From: Acanthosepion lycidas
Lineage: Eukaryota > Mollusca > Cephalopoda > Sepiida > Sepiidae
NCBI GenBank assembly: GCA_963932145.1
Contig: CAWVQA010000102.1
Span: forward strand, 124,001-188,000
DNA: 64,000 nt
Reading direction: 5' to 3'
Shown: positions 24,920-37,793 of the stretch, one piece after another
How the letters are laid out: the number at the start of each line of letters is the position of its first letter
How positions within the stretch are numbered: the first letter of the stretch is position 1
Notes under the pieces: model-generated
What the model saw: only the letters and a program-made list of their open reading frames with translations
Told to the model about the DNA's origin: nothing
The model's database searches: none
Program-made: the position numbers and the translations under genes

Positions 24920-25127
24920 TTTTCAATAATTTCATTGTTTTTCTAATGTTTTCAAACAGTTATTGATATTTACAAACTAGCGTTGAAAAAGTAGTGAAAA
25001 AAGCTAGATTTTGCATGTAAATCGCTATGTAATTAAAAGTTGTGTAAAACATAAAATCTTAAATATAACTTTGTCAAAACTTCTGAAACTAGTTAAAATC
25101 AATAAGTTTTGATTGATTTCATATCGA
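24920..25127. repeat. Single type A monomer between two duplications (M121)
   Basis: A consensus-like CAG, A57, type A copy, 208 bp, between the 10-mer pair on the left and the 8-mer pair on the right. No private marker was noted. Confidence 0.9.
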
Positions 25128-26789
25128 TTTTCAATAATTTCATTGTTTTTCTAATGTTTTCAAACAGTTATTGATATTTACAATCTAGCGTTGAAAAAGT
25201 AGTGAAAAAAGCTAGATTTTGCATGTAAATCGCTATGTAATTAAAAGTTGTGTAAAACATAAAATCTTAAATAAAAGTTTGTCAAAACTTATGAAACTAG
25301 TTAAAATCAATAAGTTTTGATTGATTTCATATCGATTTTCAATAATTTCATTGTTTTTCTAATGTTTTCAAAAAGTTATTTATATTTACAAACTAGCGTT
25401 AAAAAGTAGTCAAAACAGCTAGATTTTGCATGTAAATCGCTATGTAATTAAAAGTTGTGTAAAACATAAAATCTTAAATATAACTTTGTCAAAACTTCTG
25501 AAACTAGTTAAAATCAATAAGTTTTGATTGATTTCATATAGATTTTCAATAATTTCATTGTTTTTCTAATGTTTTCAAAGAGTTATTGATATTTACAATC
25601 TAGCGTTGAAAAAGTAGTGAAAAAAGCTAGATTTTGCATGTCAATCGCTATGTAATTAAAAGTTGTGTAAAACATAAAATCTTAAATATAACTTTGTCAA
25701 AACTTCTGAAACTAGTTAAAATCAATAAGTTTTGATTGATTTCATATCGATTTTCAATAATTTCATTGTTTTTCTAATGTTTTCAAACAGTTATTGATAT
25801 TTACAAACTAGCGTTGAAAAAGTAGTGAAAAAAGCAAGATTTTGCATGTAAATCGCTATGTAATTAAAAGTTGTGTAAAACATAAAATCTTAAATATAAC
25901 TTTGTCAAAACTTCTGAAACTAGTTAAAATCAATAAGTTTTGATTGATTTCATATCGATTTTCAATAATTTCATTGGTTTTCTAATGTTTTCAAACAGTT
26001 ATTGATATTTACAAACTAGCGTTGAAAAAGTAGTGAAAAAAGCTAGATTTTACATGTAAATCCCTATGTAATTAAAAGTTGTGTAAAACATAAAATCTTA
26101 AATATAACTTTGTCAAAACTTCTGAAACTAGTTAAAATCAATAAGTTTTGATTGATTTCATATCGATTTTCAATAATTTCATTGTTTTTCTAATGTTTTC
26201 AAACAGTTATTGATATTTACAAACTAGCGTTGAAAAAGTAGTGAAAAAAGCAAGATTTTGCATGTAAATCGCTATGTAATTAAAAGTTGTGTAAAACATA
26301 AAATCTTAAATATAACTTTGTCAAAACTTCTGAAACTAGTTAAAATCAATAAGTTTTGATTGATTTCATATCGATTTTAAATAATTTCATTGTTTTTCTA
26401 ATGTTTTCAAAGAGTTATTGATATTTACAATCTAGCGTTAAAAAGTAGTGAAAAAAGCTAGATTTTGCATGTAAATCGCTATGTAATTAAAAGTTGGGTA
26501 AAACATAAAATCTTAAATATAACTTAGTCAAAACTTCTGAAACTGGTTAAAATCAATAAGTTTTGATTGATTTCATACCGATTTTCAATAATTTCATTGT
26601 TTTTCTAATGTTTTCAAAAAGTTATTGATATTTACAATCTAGCGTTGAAAAAGTAGTGAAAAAAGCTAGATTTTGCATGTAAATCGCTATGTAATTAAAA
26701 GTTGTGTAAAACATAAAATCTTAAATGAAAGTTTGTCAAAACTTCTGAAACTAGTTAAAATCAATAAGTTTTGATTGATTTCATATCGA
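25128..26789. repeat. 8-monomer tandem duplication, copy 1 (M122-M129)
   Basis: The order is CAG-57T-A with TAAAAG and 164A; AAG-T46-B ending CATATAGA; GAG-A with C100; CAG-86A; G19 CAG-A with TTTTACATG and 105C; CAG-86A; GAG monomer starting TTTTAAATAA with G66 lost but G77 and A82 kept, plus G124; AAG-57T-A with TTAAATGAAAG. The length is 1,662 bp. Three rare markers (C100 at 25641, TACATG at 26051, AAATGAAAG near 26724) all recur 1,662 bases later. Confidence 0.95.
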
Positions 26790-28451
26790 TTTTCAATAAT
26801 TTCATTGTTTTTCTAATGTTTTCAAACAGTTATTGATATTTACAATCTAGCGTTGAAAAAGTAGTGAAAAAAGCTAGATTTTGCATGTAAATCGCTATGT
26901 AATTAAAAGTTGTGTAAAACATAAAATCTTAAATAAAAGTTTGTCAAAACTTATGAAACTAGTTAAAATCAATAAGTTTTGATTGATTTCATATCGATTT
27001 TCAATAATTTCATTGTTTTTCTAATGTTTTCAAAAAGTTATTTATATTTACAAACTAGCGTTAAAAAGTAGTCAAAACAGCTAGATTTTGCATGTAAATC
27101 GCTATGTAATTAAAAGTTGTGTAAAACATAAAATCTTAAATATAACTTTGTCAAAACTTCTGAAACTAGTTAAAATCAATAAGTTTTGATTGATTTCATA
27201 TAGATTTTCAATAATTTCATTGTTTTTCTAATGTTTTCAAAGAGTTATTGATATTTACAATCTAGCGTTGAAAAAGTAGTGAAAAAAGCTAGATTTTGCA
27301 TGTCAATCGCTATGTAATTAAAAGTTGTGTAAAACATAAAATCTTAAATATAACTTTGTCAAAACTTCTGAAACTAGTTAAAATCAATAAGTTTTGATTG
27401 ATTTCATATCGATTTTCAATAATTTCATTGTTTTTCTAATGTTTTCAAACAGTTATTGATATTTACAAACTAGCGTTGAAAAAGTAGTGAAAAAAGCAAG
27501 ATTTTGCATGTAAATCGCTATGTAATTAAAAGTTGTGTAAAACATAAAATCTTAAATATAACTTTGTCAAAACTTCTGAAACTAGTTAAAATCAATAAGT
27601 TTTGATTGATTTCATATCGATTTTCAATAATTTCATTGGTTTTCTAATGTTTTCAAACAGTTATTGATATTTACAAACTAGCGTTGAAAAAGTAGTGAAA
27701 AAAGCTAGATTTTACATGTAAATCCCTATGTAATTAAAAGTTGTGTAAAACATAAAATCTTAAATATAACTTTGTCAAAACTTCTGAAACTAGTTAAAAT
27801 CAATAAGTTTTGATTGATTTCATATCGATTTTCAATAATTTCATTGTTTTTCTAATGTTTTCAAACAGTTATTGATATTTACAAACTAGCGTTGAAAAAG
27901 TAGTGAAAAAAGCAAGATTTTGCATGTAAATCGCTATGTAATTAAAAGTTGTGTAAAACATAAAATCTTAAATATAACTTTGTCAAAACTTCTGAAACTA
28001 GTTAAAATCAATAAGTTTTGATTGATTTCATATCGATTTTAAATAATTTCATTGTTTTTCTAATGTTTTCAAAGAGTTATTGATATTTACAATCTAGCGT
28101 TAAAAAGTAGTGAAAAAAGCTAGATTTTGCATGTAAATCGCTATGTAATTAAAAGTTGGGTAAAACATAAAATCTTAAATATAACTTAGTCAAAACTTCT
28201 GAAACTGGTTAAAATCAATAAGTTTTGATTGATTTCATACCGATTTTCAATAATTTCATTGTTTTTCTAATGTTTTCAAAAAGTTATTGATATTTACAAT
28301 CTAGCGTTGAAAAAGTAGTGAAAAAAGCTAGATTTTGCATGTAAATCGCTATGTAATTAAAAGTTGTGTAAAACATAAAATCTTAAATGAAAGTTTGTCA
28401 AAACTTCTGAAACTAGTTAAAATCAATAAGTTTTGATTGATTTCATATCGA
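26790..28451. repeat. 8-monomer tandem duplication, copy 2 (M130-M137)
   Basis: Appears identical to 25128-26789 at every diagnostic position I checked, with the same 1,662-bp length (C100 at 27303, TACATG at 27713, AAATGAAAG near 28386). This is the cleanest duplication in the window and probably one of the most recent. Confidence 0.95.
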
Positions 28452-30527
28452 TTTTCAATAATTTCATTGTTTTTCTAATGTTTTCAAAGAGTTATTGATA
28501 TTTACAAACTAGCGTTGAAAAAGTAGTGAAAAAAGCTAGATTTTGCATGTAAATCGCTATGTAATTAAAAGTTGTGTAAAACATAAAATCTTAAATATAA
28601 CTTTGTCAAAACTTCTGAAACTAGTTAAAATCAATAAGTTTTGATTGATTTCATATCGATTTTCAATAATTTCATTGGTTTTCTAATGTTTTCAAAGTGT
28701 TATTGATATTTACAAACTAGCGTTAAAAAGTAGTCAAAACAGCTATATTTTGCATGTAAATCGCTATGTAATTAAAAGTTGTGTAAAACATAAAATCTTA
28801 AATATAACTTTGTCAAAACTTCTGAAACTAGTTAAAATCAATAAGTTTTGATTGATTTCATATCGATTTTCAATAATTTCATTGTTTTTCTAATGTTTTC
28901 AAACAGTTATTGATATTTACAAACTAGCGTTGAAAAAGTAGTGAAAAAAGCTAGATTTTGCATGTAAATCCCTATGTAATTAAAAGTTGTGTAAAACATA
29001 AAATCTTAAATAAAAGTTTGTCAAAACTTATGAAACTAGTTAAAATCAATAAGTTTTGATTGATTTCATATCGATTTTCAATAATTTCATTGTTTTTCTA
29101 ATGTTTTCAAAAAGTTATTGATATTTACAAACTAGCGTTGAAAAAGTAGTGAAAAAAGCTAGATTTTGCATGTAAATCGCTATGTAATTAAAAGTTGTGT
29201 AAAACATAAAATCTTAAATATAACTTTGTCAAAACTTCTGAAACTAGTTAAAATCAATAAGTTTTGATTGATTTCATATCGATTTTCAATAATTTCATTG
29301 GTTTTCTAATGTTTTCAAACAGTTATTGATATTTACAAACTAGCGTTAAAAAGTAGTCAAAACAGCTTGATTTTGCATGTAAATCGCTATGTAATTAAAA
29401 GTTGTGTAAAACATAAAATCTTAAATATAACTTTGTCAAAACTTCTGAAACTAGTTAAAATCAATAAGTTTTGATTGATTTCATATCGATTTTCAATAAT
29501 TTCATTGTTTTTCTAATGTTTTCAAAGAGTTATTGATATTTACAATCTAGCGTTAAAAAGTAGTCAAAACAGCTAGATTTTGCATGTAAATCGCTATGTA
29601 ATTAAAAGTTGGGTAAAACATAAAATCTTAAATATAACTTAGTCAAAACTTCTGAAACTAGTTAAAATCAATAAGTTTTGATTGATTTCATACCGATTTT
29701 CAATAATTTCATTGTTTTTCTAATGTTTTCAAAGTGTTATTGATATTTACAATCTAGCGTTGAAAAAGTAGTGAAAAAAGCTAGATTTTGCATGTAAATC
29801 GCTATGTAATTAAAAGTTGTGTAAAACATAAAATCTTAAATAAAACTTTGTCAAAACTTATGAAACTAGTTAAAATCAATAAGTTTTGATTGATTTCATA
29901 TCGATTTTCAATAATTTCATTGTTTTTCTAATGTTTTCAAAAAGTTATTGATATTTACAAACTAGCGTTGAAAAAGTAGTGAAAAAAGCTAGATTTTGCA
30001 TGTAAATCGCTATGTAATTAAAAGTTGTGTAAAACATAAAATCTTAAATATAACTTTGTCAAAACTTCTGAAACTAGTTAAAATCAATAAGTTTTGATTG
30101 ATTTCATATCGATTTTCAATAATTTCATTGGTTTTCTAATGTTTTCAAAGTGTTATTGATATTTACAAACTAGCGTTAAAAAGTAGTCAAAACAGCTAGA
30201 TTTTGCATGTAAATCGCTATGTAATTAAAAGTTGTGTAAAACATAAAATCTTAAATATAACTTTGTCAAAACTTCTGAAACTAGTTAAAATCAATAAGTT
30301 TTGATTGATTTCATATCGATTTTCAATAATTTCATTGTTTTTCTAATGTTTTCAAACAGTTATTGATATTTACAAACTAGCGTTGAAAAAGTAGTGAAAA
30401 AAGCTAGATTTTGCATGTAAATCGCTATGTAATTAAAAGTTGTGTAAAACATAAAATCTTAAATATAACTTTGTCAAAACTTCTGAAACTAGTTAAAATC
30501 AATAAGTTTTGATTGATTTCATATCGA

Positions 30528-32187
30528 TTTTCAATAATTTCATTGTTTTTCTAATGTTTTCAAAGAGTTATTGATATTTACAATCTAGCGTTAAAAAGTA
30601 GTCAAAACAGCTAGATTTTGCATGTAAATCGCTATGTAATTAAAAGTTGGGTAAAACATAAAATCTTAAATATAACTTAGTCAAAACTTCTGAAACTAGT
30701 TAAAATCAATAAGTTTTGATTGATTTCATACCGATTTTCAATAATTTCATTGTTTTTCTAATGTTTTCAAAGAGTTATTGATATTTACAATCTAGCGTTA
30801 AAAAGTAGTCAAAACAGCTAGATTTTGCATGTAAATCGCTATGTAATTAAAAGTTGGGTAAAACATAAAATCTTAAATATAACTTAGTCAAAACTTCTGA
30901 AACTGGTTAAAATCAATAAGTTTTGATTGATTTCATACCGATTTTCAATAATTTCATTGTTTTTCTAATGTTTTCAAAGTGTTATTGATATTTACAATCT
31001 AGCGTTGAAAAAGTAGTGAAAAAAGCTAGATTTTGCATGTAAATCGCTATGTAATTAAAAGTTGGGTAAAACATAAAATCTTAAATAAAAGTTTGACAAA
31101 ACTTCTGAAACTAGTTAAAATCAATAAGTTTTGATTGATTTCATATCGATTTTCAATAATTTCATTGTTTTTCTAATGTTTTCAAAAAGTTATTTATATT
31201 TACAAACTAGCGTTAAAAAGTAGTGAAAACAGCTAGATTTTGCATGTAAATCGCTATGTAATTAAAAGTTGTGTAAAACATAAAATCTTAAATATAACTT
31301 TGTCAAAACTTCTGAAACTAGTTAAAATCAATAAGTTTTGACTGATTTCATATCGATTTTCAATAATTTCATTGTTTTTCTAATGTTTTCAAACAGTTAT
31401 TGATATTTACAATCTAGCGTTGAAAAAGTAGTGAAAAAAGCTAGATTTTGCATGTAAATCGCTATGTAATTAAAAGTTGTGTAAAACATAAAATCTTAAA
31501 TATAACTTTGTCAAAACTTCTGAAACTAGTTAAAATCAATAAGTTTTGATTGATTTCATATCGATTTTCAATAATTTCATTGTTTTTCTAATGTTTTCAA
31601 ACAGTTATTGATATTTACAAACTAGCGTTGAAAAAGTAGTGAAAAAAGCTAGATTTTGCATGTAAATCGCTATGTAATTAAAAGTTGTGTAAAACATAAA
31701 ATCTTAAATATAACTTTGTCAAAACTTCTGAAACTAGTTAAAATCAATAAGTTTTGATTGATTTCATATCGATTTTCAATAATTTCATTGTTTTTCTAAT
31801 GTTTTCAAAGTGTTATTGATATTTACAAACTAGCGTTAAAAAGTAGTCAAAACAGCTAGATTTTGCATGTAAATCGCTATGTAATTAAAAGTTGTGTAAA
31901 ACATAAAATCTTAAATATAACTTTGTCAAAACTTCTGAAACTAGTTAAAATCAATAAGTTTTGATTGATTTCATATCGATTTTCAATAATTTCATTGTTT
32001 TTCTAATGTTTTCAAACAGTTATTGATATTTACAATCTAGCGTTGAAAAAGTAGTAAAAAAAGCTAGATTTTGCATGTAAATCGCTATGTTATTAAAAGT
32101 TGTGTAAAACATAAAATCTTAAATATAACTTTGTCAAAACTTCTGAAACTAGTTAAAATCAATAAGTTTTGATTGATTTCATATCGA
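30528..32187. repeat. Dispersed, one-monomer-shorter copy of the 20768 unit (M148-M155)
   Basis: Eight monomers align with the nine of 20768-22635: two GAG-B-GGG, the hybrid M150, type C, CAG-57T, CAG-57A, GTG-B, and the GTAGTAAAAAAAGC/GTTATT monomer (32053). The right edge joins a tract matching 25128 onward, so this region is a mosaic of two neighbouring blocks. Confidence 0.88.
30942..31149. repeat. Hybrid monomer M150 at a one-monomer deletion junction
   Basis: In the 10-mers at 20768 and 22844 the third monomer is GTG-A with TTTATC and the fourth is G19 GAG-A with TAAAAG and TTTGAC. Here one monomer starts as the third (T19, GTG, T57, type A) and ends as the fourth (TAAAAG, TTTGAC), so a monomer has been lost in register. 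It also carries G124, which neither parent has, hinting at a third contributor or a separate change. Confidence 0.85.
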
Positions 32188-33226
32188 TTTTCAATAATTT
32201 CATTGTTTTTCTAATGTTTTCAAACAGTTATTGATATTTACAATCTAGCGTTGAAAAAGTAGTGAAAAAAGCTAGATTTTGCATGTAAATCGCTATGTAA
32301 TTAAAAGTTGTGTAAAACATAAAATCTTAAATAAAAGTTTGTCAAAACTTATGAAACTAGTTAAAATCAATAAGTTTTGATTGATTTCATATCGATTTTC
32401 AATAATTTCATTGTTTTTCTAATGTTTTCAAAAAGTTATTTATATTTACAAACTAGCGTTAAAAAGTAGTCAAAACAGCTAGATTTTGCATGTAAATCGC
32501 TATGTAATTAAAAGTTGTGTAAAACATAAAATCTTAAATATAACTTTGTCAAAACTTCTGAAACTAGTTAAAATCAATAAGTTTTGATTGATTTCATATA
32601 GATTTTCAATAATTTCATTGTTTTTCTAATGTTTTCAAAGAGTTATTGATATTTACAATCTAGCGTTGAAAAAGTAGTGAAAAAAGCTAGATTTTGCATG
32701 TCAATCGCTATGTAATTAAAAGTTGTGTAAAACATAAAATCTTAAATATAACTTTGTCAAAACTTCTGAAACTAGTTAAAATCAATAAGTTTTGATTGAT
32801 TTCATATCGATTTTCAATAATTTCATTGTTTTTCTAATGTTTTCAAACAGTTATTGATATTTACAAACTAGCGTTGAAAAAGTAGTGAAAAAAGCTAGAT
32901 TTTGCATGTAAATCGCTATGTAATTAAAAGTTGTGTAAAACATAAAATCTTAAATATAACTTTGTCAAAACTTCTGAAACTAGTTAAAATCAATAAGTTT
33001 TGATTGATTTCATATCGATTTTCAATAATTTCATTGTTTTTCTAATGTTTTCAAACAGTTATTGATATTTACAATCTAGCGTTGAAAATGTAGTGAAAAA
33101 AGCTAGATTTTGCATGTAAATCGCTATGTAATTAAAAGTTGTGTAAAACATAAAATCTTAAATATAACTTTGTCAAAACTTCTGAAACTAGTTAAAATCA
33201 ATAAGTTTTGATTGATTTCATATCGA

Positions 33227-34263
33227 TTTTCAATAATTTCATTGTTTTTCTAATGTTTTCAAAGAGTTATTGATATTTACAATCTAGCGTTAAAAAGTAG
33301 TCAAAACAGCTTGATTTTGCATGTAAATCGCTATGTAATTAAAAGTTGGGTAAAACATAAAATCTTAAATATAACTTAGTCAAAACTTCTGAAACTAGTT
33401 AAAATCAATAAGTTTTGATTGATTTCATACCGATTTTCAATAATTTCATTGTTTTTCTAATGTTTTCAAAGTGTTATTGATATTTACAATCTAGCGTTGA
33501 AAAAGTAGTGAAAAAAGCTAGATTTTGCATGTAAATCGCTATGTAATTAAAAGTTGTGTAAAACATAAAATCTTAAATAAAAGTTTGTCAAAACTTATGA
33601 AACTAGTTAAAATCAATAAGTTTTGATTGATTTCATATCGATTTTCAATAATTTCATTGTTTTTCTAATGTTTTCAAAAAGTTATTGATATTTACAAACT
33701 AACGTTGAAAAAGTAGTGAAAAAAGCTAGATATTGATGTAAATCGCTATGTAATTAAAAGTTGTGTAAAACATAAAATCTTAAATATAACTTTGTCAAAA
33801 CTTCTGAAACTAGTTAAAATCAATAAGTTTTGATTGATTTCATATCGATTTTCAATAATTTCATTGGTTTTCTAATGTTTTCAAAGTGTTATTGATATTT
33901 ACAAACTAGCGTTAAAAAGTAGTCAAAACAGCTAGATTTTGCATGTAAATCGCTATGTAATTAAAAGTTGTGTAAAACATAAAATCTTAAATATAACTTT
34001 GTCAAAACTTCTGAAACTAGTTAAAATCAATAAGTTTTGATTGATTTCATATCGATTTTCAATAATTTCATTGGTTTTCTAATGTTTTCAAACAGTTATT
34101 GATATTTACAAACTAGCGTTGAAAAAGTAGTGAAAAAAGCTAGATTTTGCATGTAAATCCCTATGTAATTAAAAGTTGTGTAAAACATAAAATCTTAAAT
34201 ATAACTTTGTCAAAACTTCTGAAACTAGTTAAAATCAATAAGTTTTGATTGATTTCATATCGA
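33227..34263. repeat. 5-monomer block repeated 2,283 bp downstream, copy 1 (M161-M165)
   Basis: The order is GAG-B with AGCTTGATTTTGC; GTG-A with TAAAAG and 164A; AAG-A with AACG and GATATTGATG (C95 lost); G19 GTG-B; G19 CAG-A with 105C. Rare markers at 33311 and 33731 recur at 35594 and 36014, both offset by 2,283 bases. With M166 this block also makes one full 6-monomer HOR (33227-34471). Confidence 0.92.
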
Positions 34264-35509
34264 TTTTCAATAATTTCATTGTTTTTCTAATGTTTTCAAA
34301 CAGTTATTGATATTTACAAACTAGCGTTGAAAAAGTAGTGAAAAAAGCTAGATTTTGCATGTAAATCGCTATGTAATTAAAAGTTGTGTAAAACATAAAA
34401 TCTTAAATATAACTTTGTCAAAACTTCTGAAACTAGTTAAAATCAATAAGTTTTGATTGATTTCTTATCGATTTTCAATAATTTCATTGGTTTTCTAATG
34501 TTTTCAAAGAGTTATTGATATTTACAATCTAGCGTTGAAAAAGTAGTGAAAAAAGCTAGATTTTGCATGTAAATCGCTATGTAATTAAAAGTTGTGTAAA
34601 ACATAAAATCTTAAATAAAAGTTTGACAAAACTTCTGAAACTAGTTAAAATCAATAAGTTTTGATTGATTTCATATCGATTTTCAATAATTTCATTGTTT
34701 TTCTAATGTTTTCAAAGAGTTATTGATATTTACAATCTAGCGTTAAAAAGTAGTCAAAACAGCTAGATTTTGCATGTAAATCGCTATGTAATCAAAAGTT
34801 GGGTAAAACATAAAATCTTAAATAAAAGTTTGTCAAAACTTCTGAAACTAGTTAAAATCAATAAGTTTTGATTGATTTCATATCGATTTTCAATAATTTC
34901 ATTGGTTTTCTAATGTTTTCAAAGTGTTATTGATATTTACAAACTAGCGTTAAAAAGTAGTCAAAACAGCTAGATTTTGCATGTAAATCGCTATGTAATT
35001 AAAAGTTGTGTAAAACATAAAATCTTAAATATAACTTTGTCAAAACTTCTGAAACTAGTTAAAATCAATAAGTTTTGATTGATTTCATATAGATTTTCAA
35101 TAATTTCATTGTTTTTCTAATGTTTTCAAAGAGTTATTGATATTTACAATCTAGCGTTGAAAAAGTAGTGAAAAAAGCTAGATTTTGCATGTCAATCGCT
35201 ATGTAATTAAAAGTTGTGTAAAACATAAAATCTTAAATATAACTTTGTCAAAACTTCTGAAACTAGTTAAAATCAATAAGTTTTGATTGATTTCATATCG
35301 ATTTTCAATAATTTCATTGTTTTTCTAATGTTTTCAAACAGTTATTGATATTTACAATCTAGCGTTGAAAAAGTAGTGAAAAAAGCTAGATTTTGCATGT
35401 AAATCGCTATGTAATTAAAAGTTGTGTAAAACATAAAATCTTAAATATAACTTTGTCAAAACTTCTGAAACTAGTTAAAATCAATAAGTTTTGATTGATT
35501 TCATATCGA
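34264..35509. repeat. Satellite segment M166-M171 between the two copies
   Basis: Six monomers: a CAG-A copy ending CTTATCGA, a G19 GAG copy with TAAAAG and TTTGAC, a GAG-B copy with GTAATCAAAAG and GGG but a TAAAAG right half (hybrid M168), a G19 GTG-B copy ending CATATAGA, a C100 copy and a CAG-57T copy. M168 shares the GTAATCAAAAG change with M182 and M190 further on. Confidence 0.88.
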
Positions 35510-36546
35510 TTTTCAATAATTTCATTGTTTTTCTAATGTTTTCAAAGAGTTATTGATATTTACAATCTAGCGTTAAAAAGTAGTCAAAACAGCTTGATTT
35601 TGCATGTAAATCGCTATGTAATTAAAAGTTGGGTAAAACATAAAATCTTAAATATAACTTAGTCAAAACTTCTGAAACTAGTTAAAATCAATAAGTTTTG
35701 ATTGATTTCATACCGATTTTCAATAATTTCATTGTTTTTCTAATGTTTTCAAAGTGTTATTGATATTTACAATCTAGCGTTGAAAAAGTAGTGAAAAAAG
35801 CTAGATTTTGCATGTAAATCGCTATGTAATTAAAAGTTGTGTAAAACATAAAATCTTAAATAAAAGTTTGTCAAAACTTATGAAACTAGTTAAAATCAAT
35901 AAGTTTTGATTGATTTCATATCGATTTTCAATAATTTCATTGTTTTTCTAATGTTTTCAAAAAGTTATTGATATTTACAAACTAACGTTGAAAAAGTAGT
36001 GAAAAAAGCTAGATATTGATGTAAATCGCTATGTAATTAAAAGTTGTGTAAAACATAAAATCTTAAATATAACTTTGTCAAAACTTCTGAAACTAGTTAA
36101 AATCAATAAGTTTTGATTGATTTCATATCGATTTTCAATAATTTCATTGGTTTTCTAATGTTTTCAAAGTGTTATTGATATTTACAAACTAGCGTTAAAA
36201 AGTAGTCAAAACAGCTAGATTTTGCATGTAAATCGCTATGTAATTAAAAGTTGTGTAAAACATAAAATCTTAAATATAACTTTGTCAAAACTTCTGAAAC
36301 TAGTTAAAATCAATAAGTTTTGATTGATTTCATATCGATTTTCAATAATTTCATTGGTTTTCTAATGTTTTCAAACAGTTATTGATATTTACAAACTAGC
36401 GTTGAAAAAGTAGTGAAAAAAGCTAGATTTTGCATGTAAATCCCTATGTAATTAAAAGTTGTGTAAAACATAAAATCTTAAATATAACTTTGTCAAAACT
36501 TCTGAAACTAGTTAAAATCAATAAGTTTTGATTGATTTCATATCGA
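35510..36546. repeat. 5-monomer block, copy 2 (M172-M176)
   Basis: Matches 33227-34263 at all diagnostic sites checked, offset 2,283 bp. After it the sequences part: M177 is CAG-86A, where M166 is CAG with T86. M172-M177 is also a complete HOR (35510-36755). Confidence 0.92.
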
Positions 36547-37793
36547 TTTTCAATAATTTCATTGTTTTTCTAATGTTTTCAAACAGTTATTGATATTTAC
36601 AAACTAGCGTTGAAAAAGTAGTGAAAAAAAGCAAGATTTTGCATGTAAATCGCTATGTAATTAAAAGTTGTGTAAAACATAAAATCTTAAATATAACTTT
36701 GTCAAAACTTCTGAAACTAGTTAAAATCAATAAGTTTTGATTGATTTCATATCGATTTTCAATAATTTCATTGTTTTTCTAATGTTTTCAAAGAGTTATT
36801 GATATTTACAATCTAGCGTTAAAAAGTAGTCAAAACAGCTAGATTTTGCATGTAAATCGCTATGTAATTAAAAGTTGGGTAAAACATAAAATCTTAATTA
36901 TAACTTAGTCAAAACTTCTGAAACTGGTTAAAATCAATAAGTTTTGATTGATTTCATACCGATTTTCAATAATTTCATTGTTTTTCTAATGTTTTCAAAG
37001 TGTTATTGATATTTACAATCTAGCGTTGAAAAAGTAGTGAAAAAAGCTAGATTTTGCATGTAAATCGCTATGTAATTAAAAGTTGTGTAAAACATAAAAT
37101 CTTAAATGAAAGTTTGTCAAAACTTATGAAACTAGTTAAAATCAATAAGTTTTGATTGATTTCATATCGATTTTCAATAATTTCATTGTTTTTCTAATGT
37201 TTTCAAAGAGTTATTGATATTTACAAACTAGCGTTGAAAAAGTAGTGAAAAAAGCTAGATTTTGCATGTAAATCGCTATGTAATTAAAAGTTGTGTAAAA
37301 CATAAAATCTTAAATATAACTTTGTCAAAACTTCTGAAACTAGTTAAAATCAATAAGTTTTGATTGATTTCTTATCGATTTTCAATAATTTCATTGGTTT
37401 TCTAATGTTTTCAAAGAGTTATTGATATTTACAATCTAGCGTTGAAAAAGTAGTGAAAAAAGCTAGATTTTGCATGTAAATCGCTATGTAATTAAAAGTT
37501 GTGTAAAACATAAAATCTTAAATAAAAGTTTGACAAAACTTCTGAAACTAGTTAAAATCAATAAGTTTTGATTGATTTCATATCGATTTTCAATAATTTC
37601 ATTGTTTTTCTAATGTTTTCAAAGAGTTATTGATATTTACAATCTAGCGTTAAAAAGTATTCAAAACAGCTAGATTTTGCATGTAAATCGCTATGTAATC
37701 AAAAGTTGGGTAAAACATAAAATCTTAAATAAAAGTTTGTCAAAACTTCTGAAACTAGTTAAAATCAATAAGTTTTGATTGATTTCATATCGA
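36132..37793. repeat. 8-monomer tandem duplication, copy 1 (M175-M182)
   Basis: The order is G19 GTG-B; G19 CAG-A with 105C; CAG-86A; GAG-B-GGG; GTG-A with AAATGAAAG; GAG-57A-A ending CTTATCGA; G19 GAG with TTTGAC; GAG-B with GTATTC and GTAATCAAAAG. It is 1,662 bp, one longer than copy 2 because M177 has a seven-A tract. Private: CTTAATTATAAC in M178. The first two monomers overlap the preceding 5-monomer block. Confidence 0.92.

Larger units (their letters stand above)
28452..33226. repeat. Satellite segment M138-M160
   Basis: There are 23 monomers. M143-M147 (29490-30527) is a HOR copy lacking the last position. M148-M155 (30528-32187) is a shortened copy of the 10-mer at 20768. M156-M158 match M122-M124, with the CATATAGA end and the C100 marker. 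M142 has AGCTTGATTTTGC, which recurs in M161 and M172. M160 has AAAATGTAGTG. M151 has TTTTGACTGATTT, otherwise seen only in M67. Confidence 0.88.
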
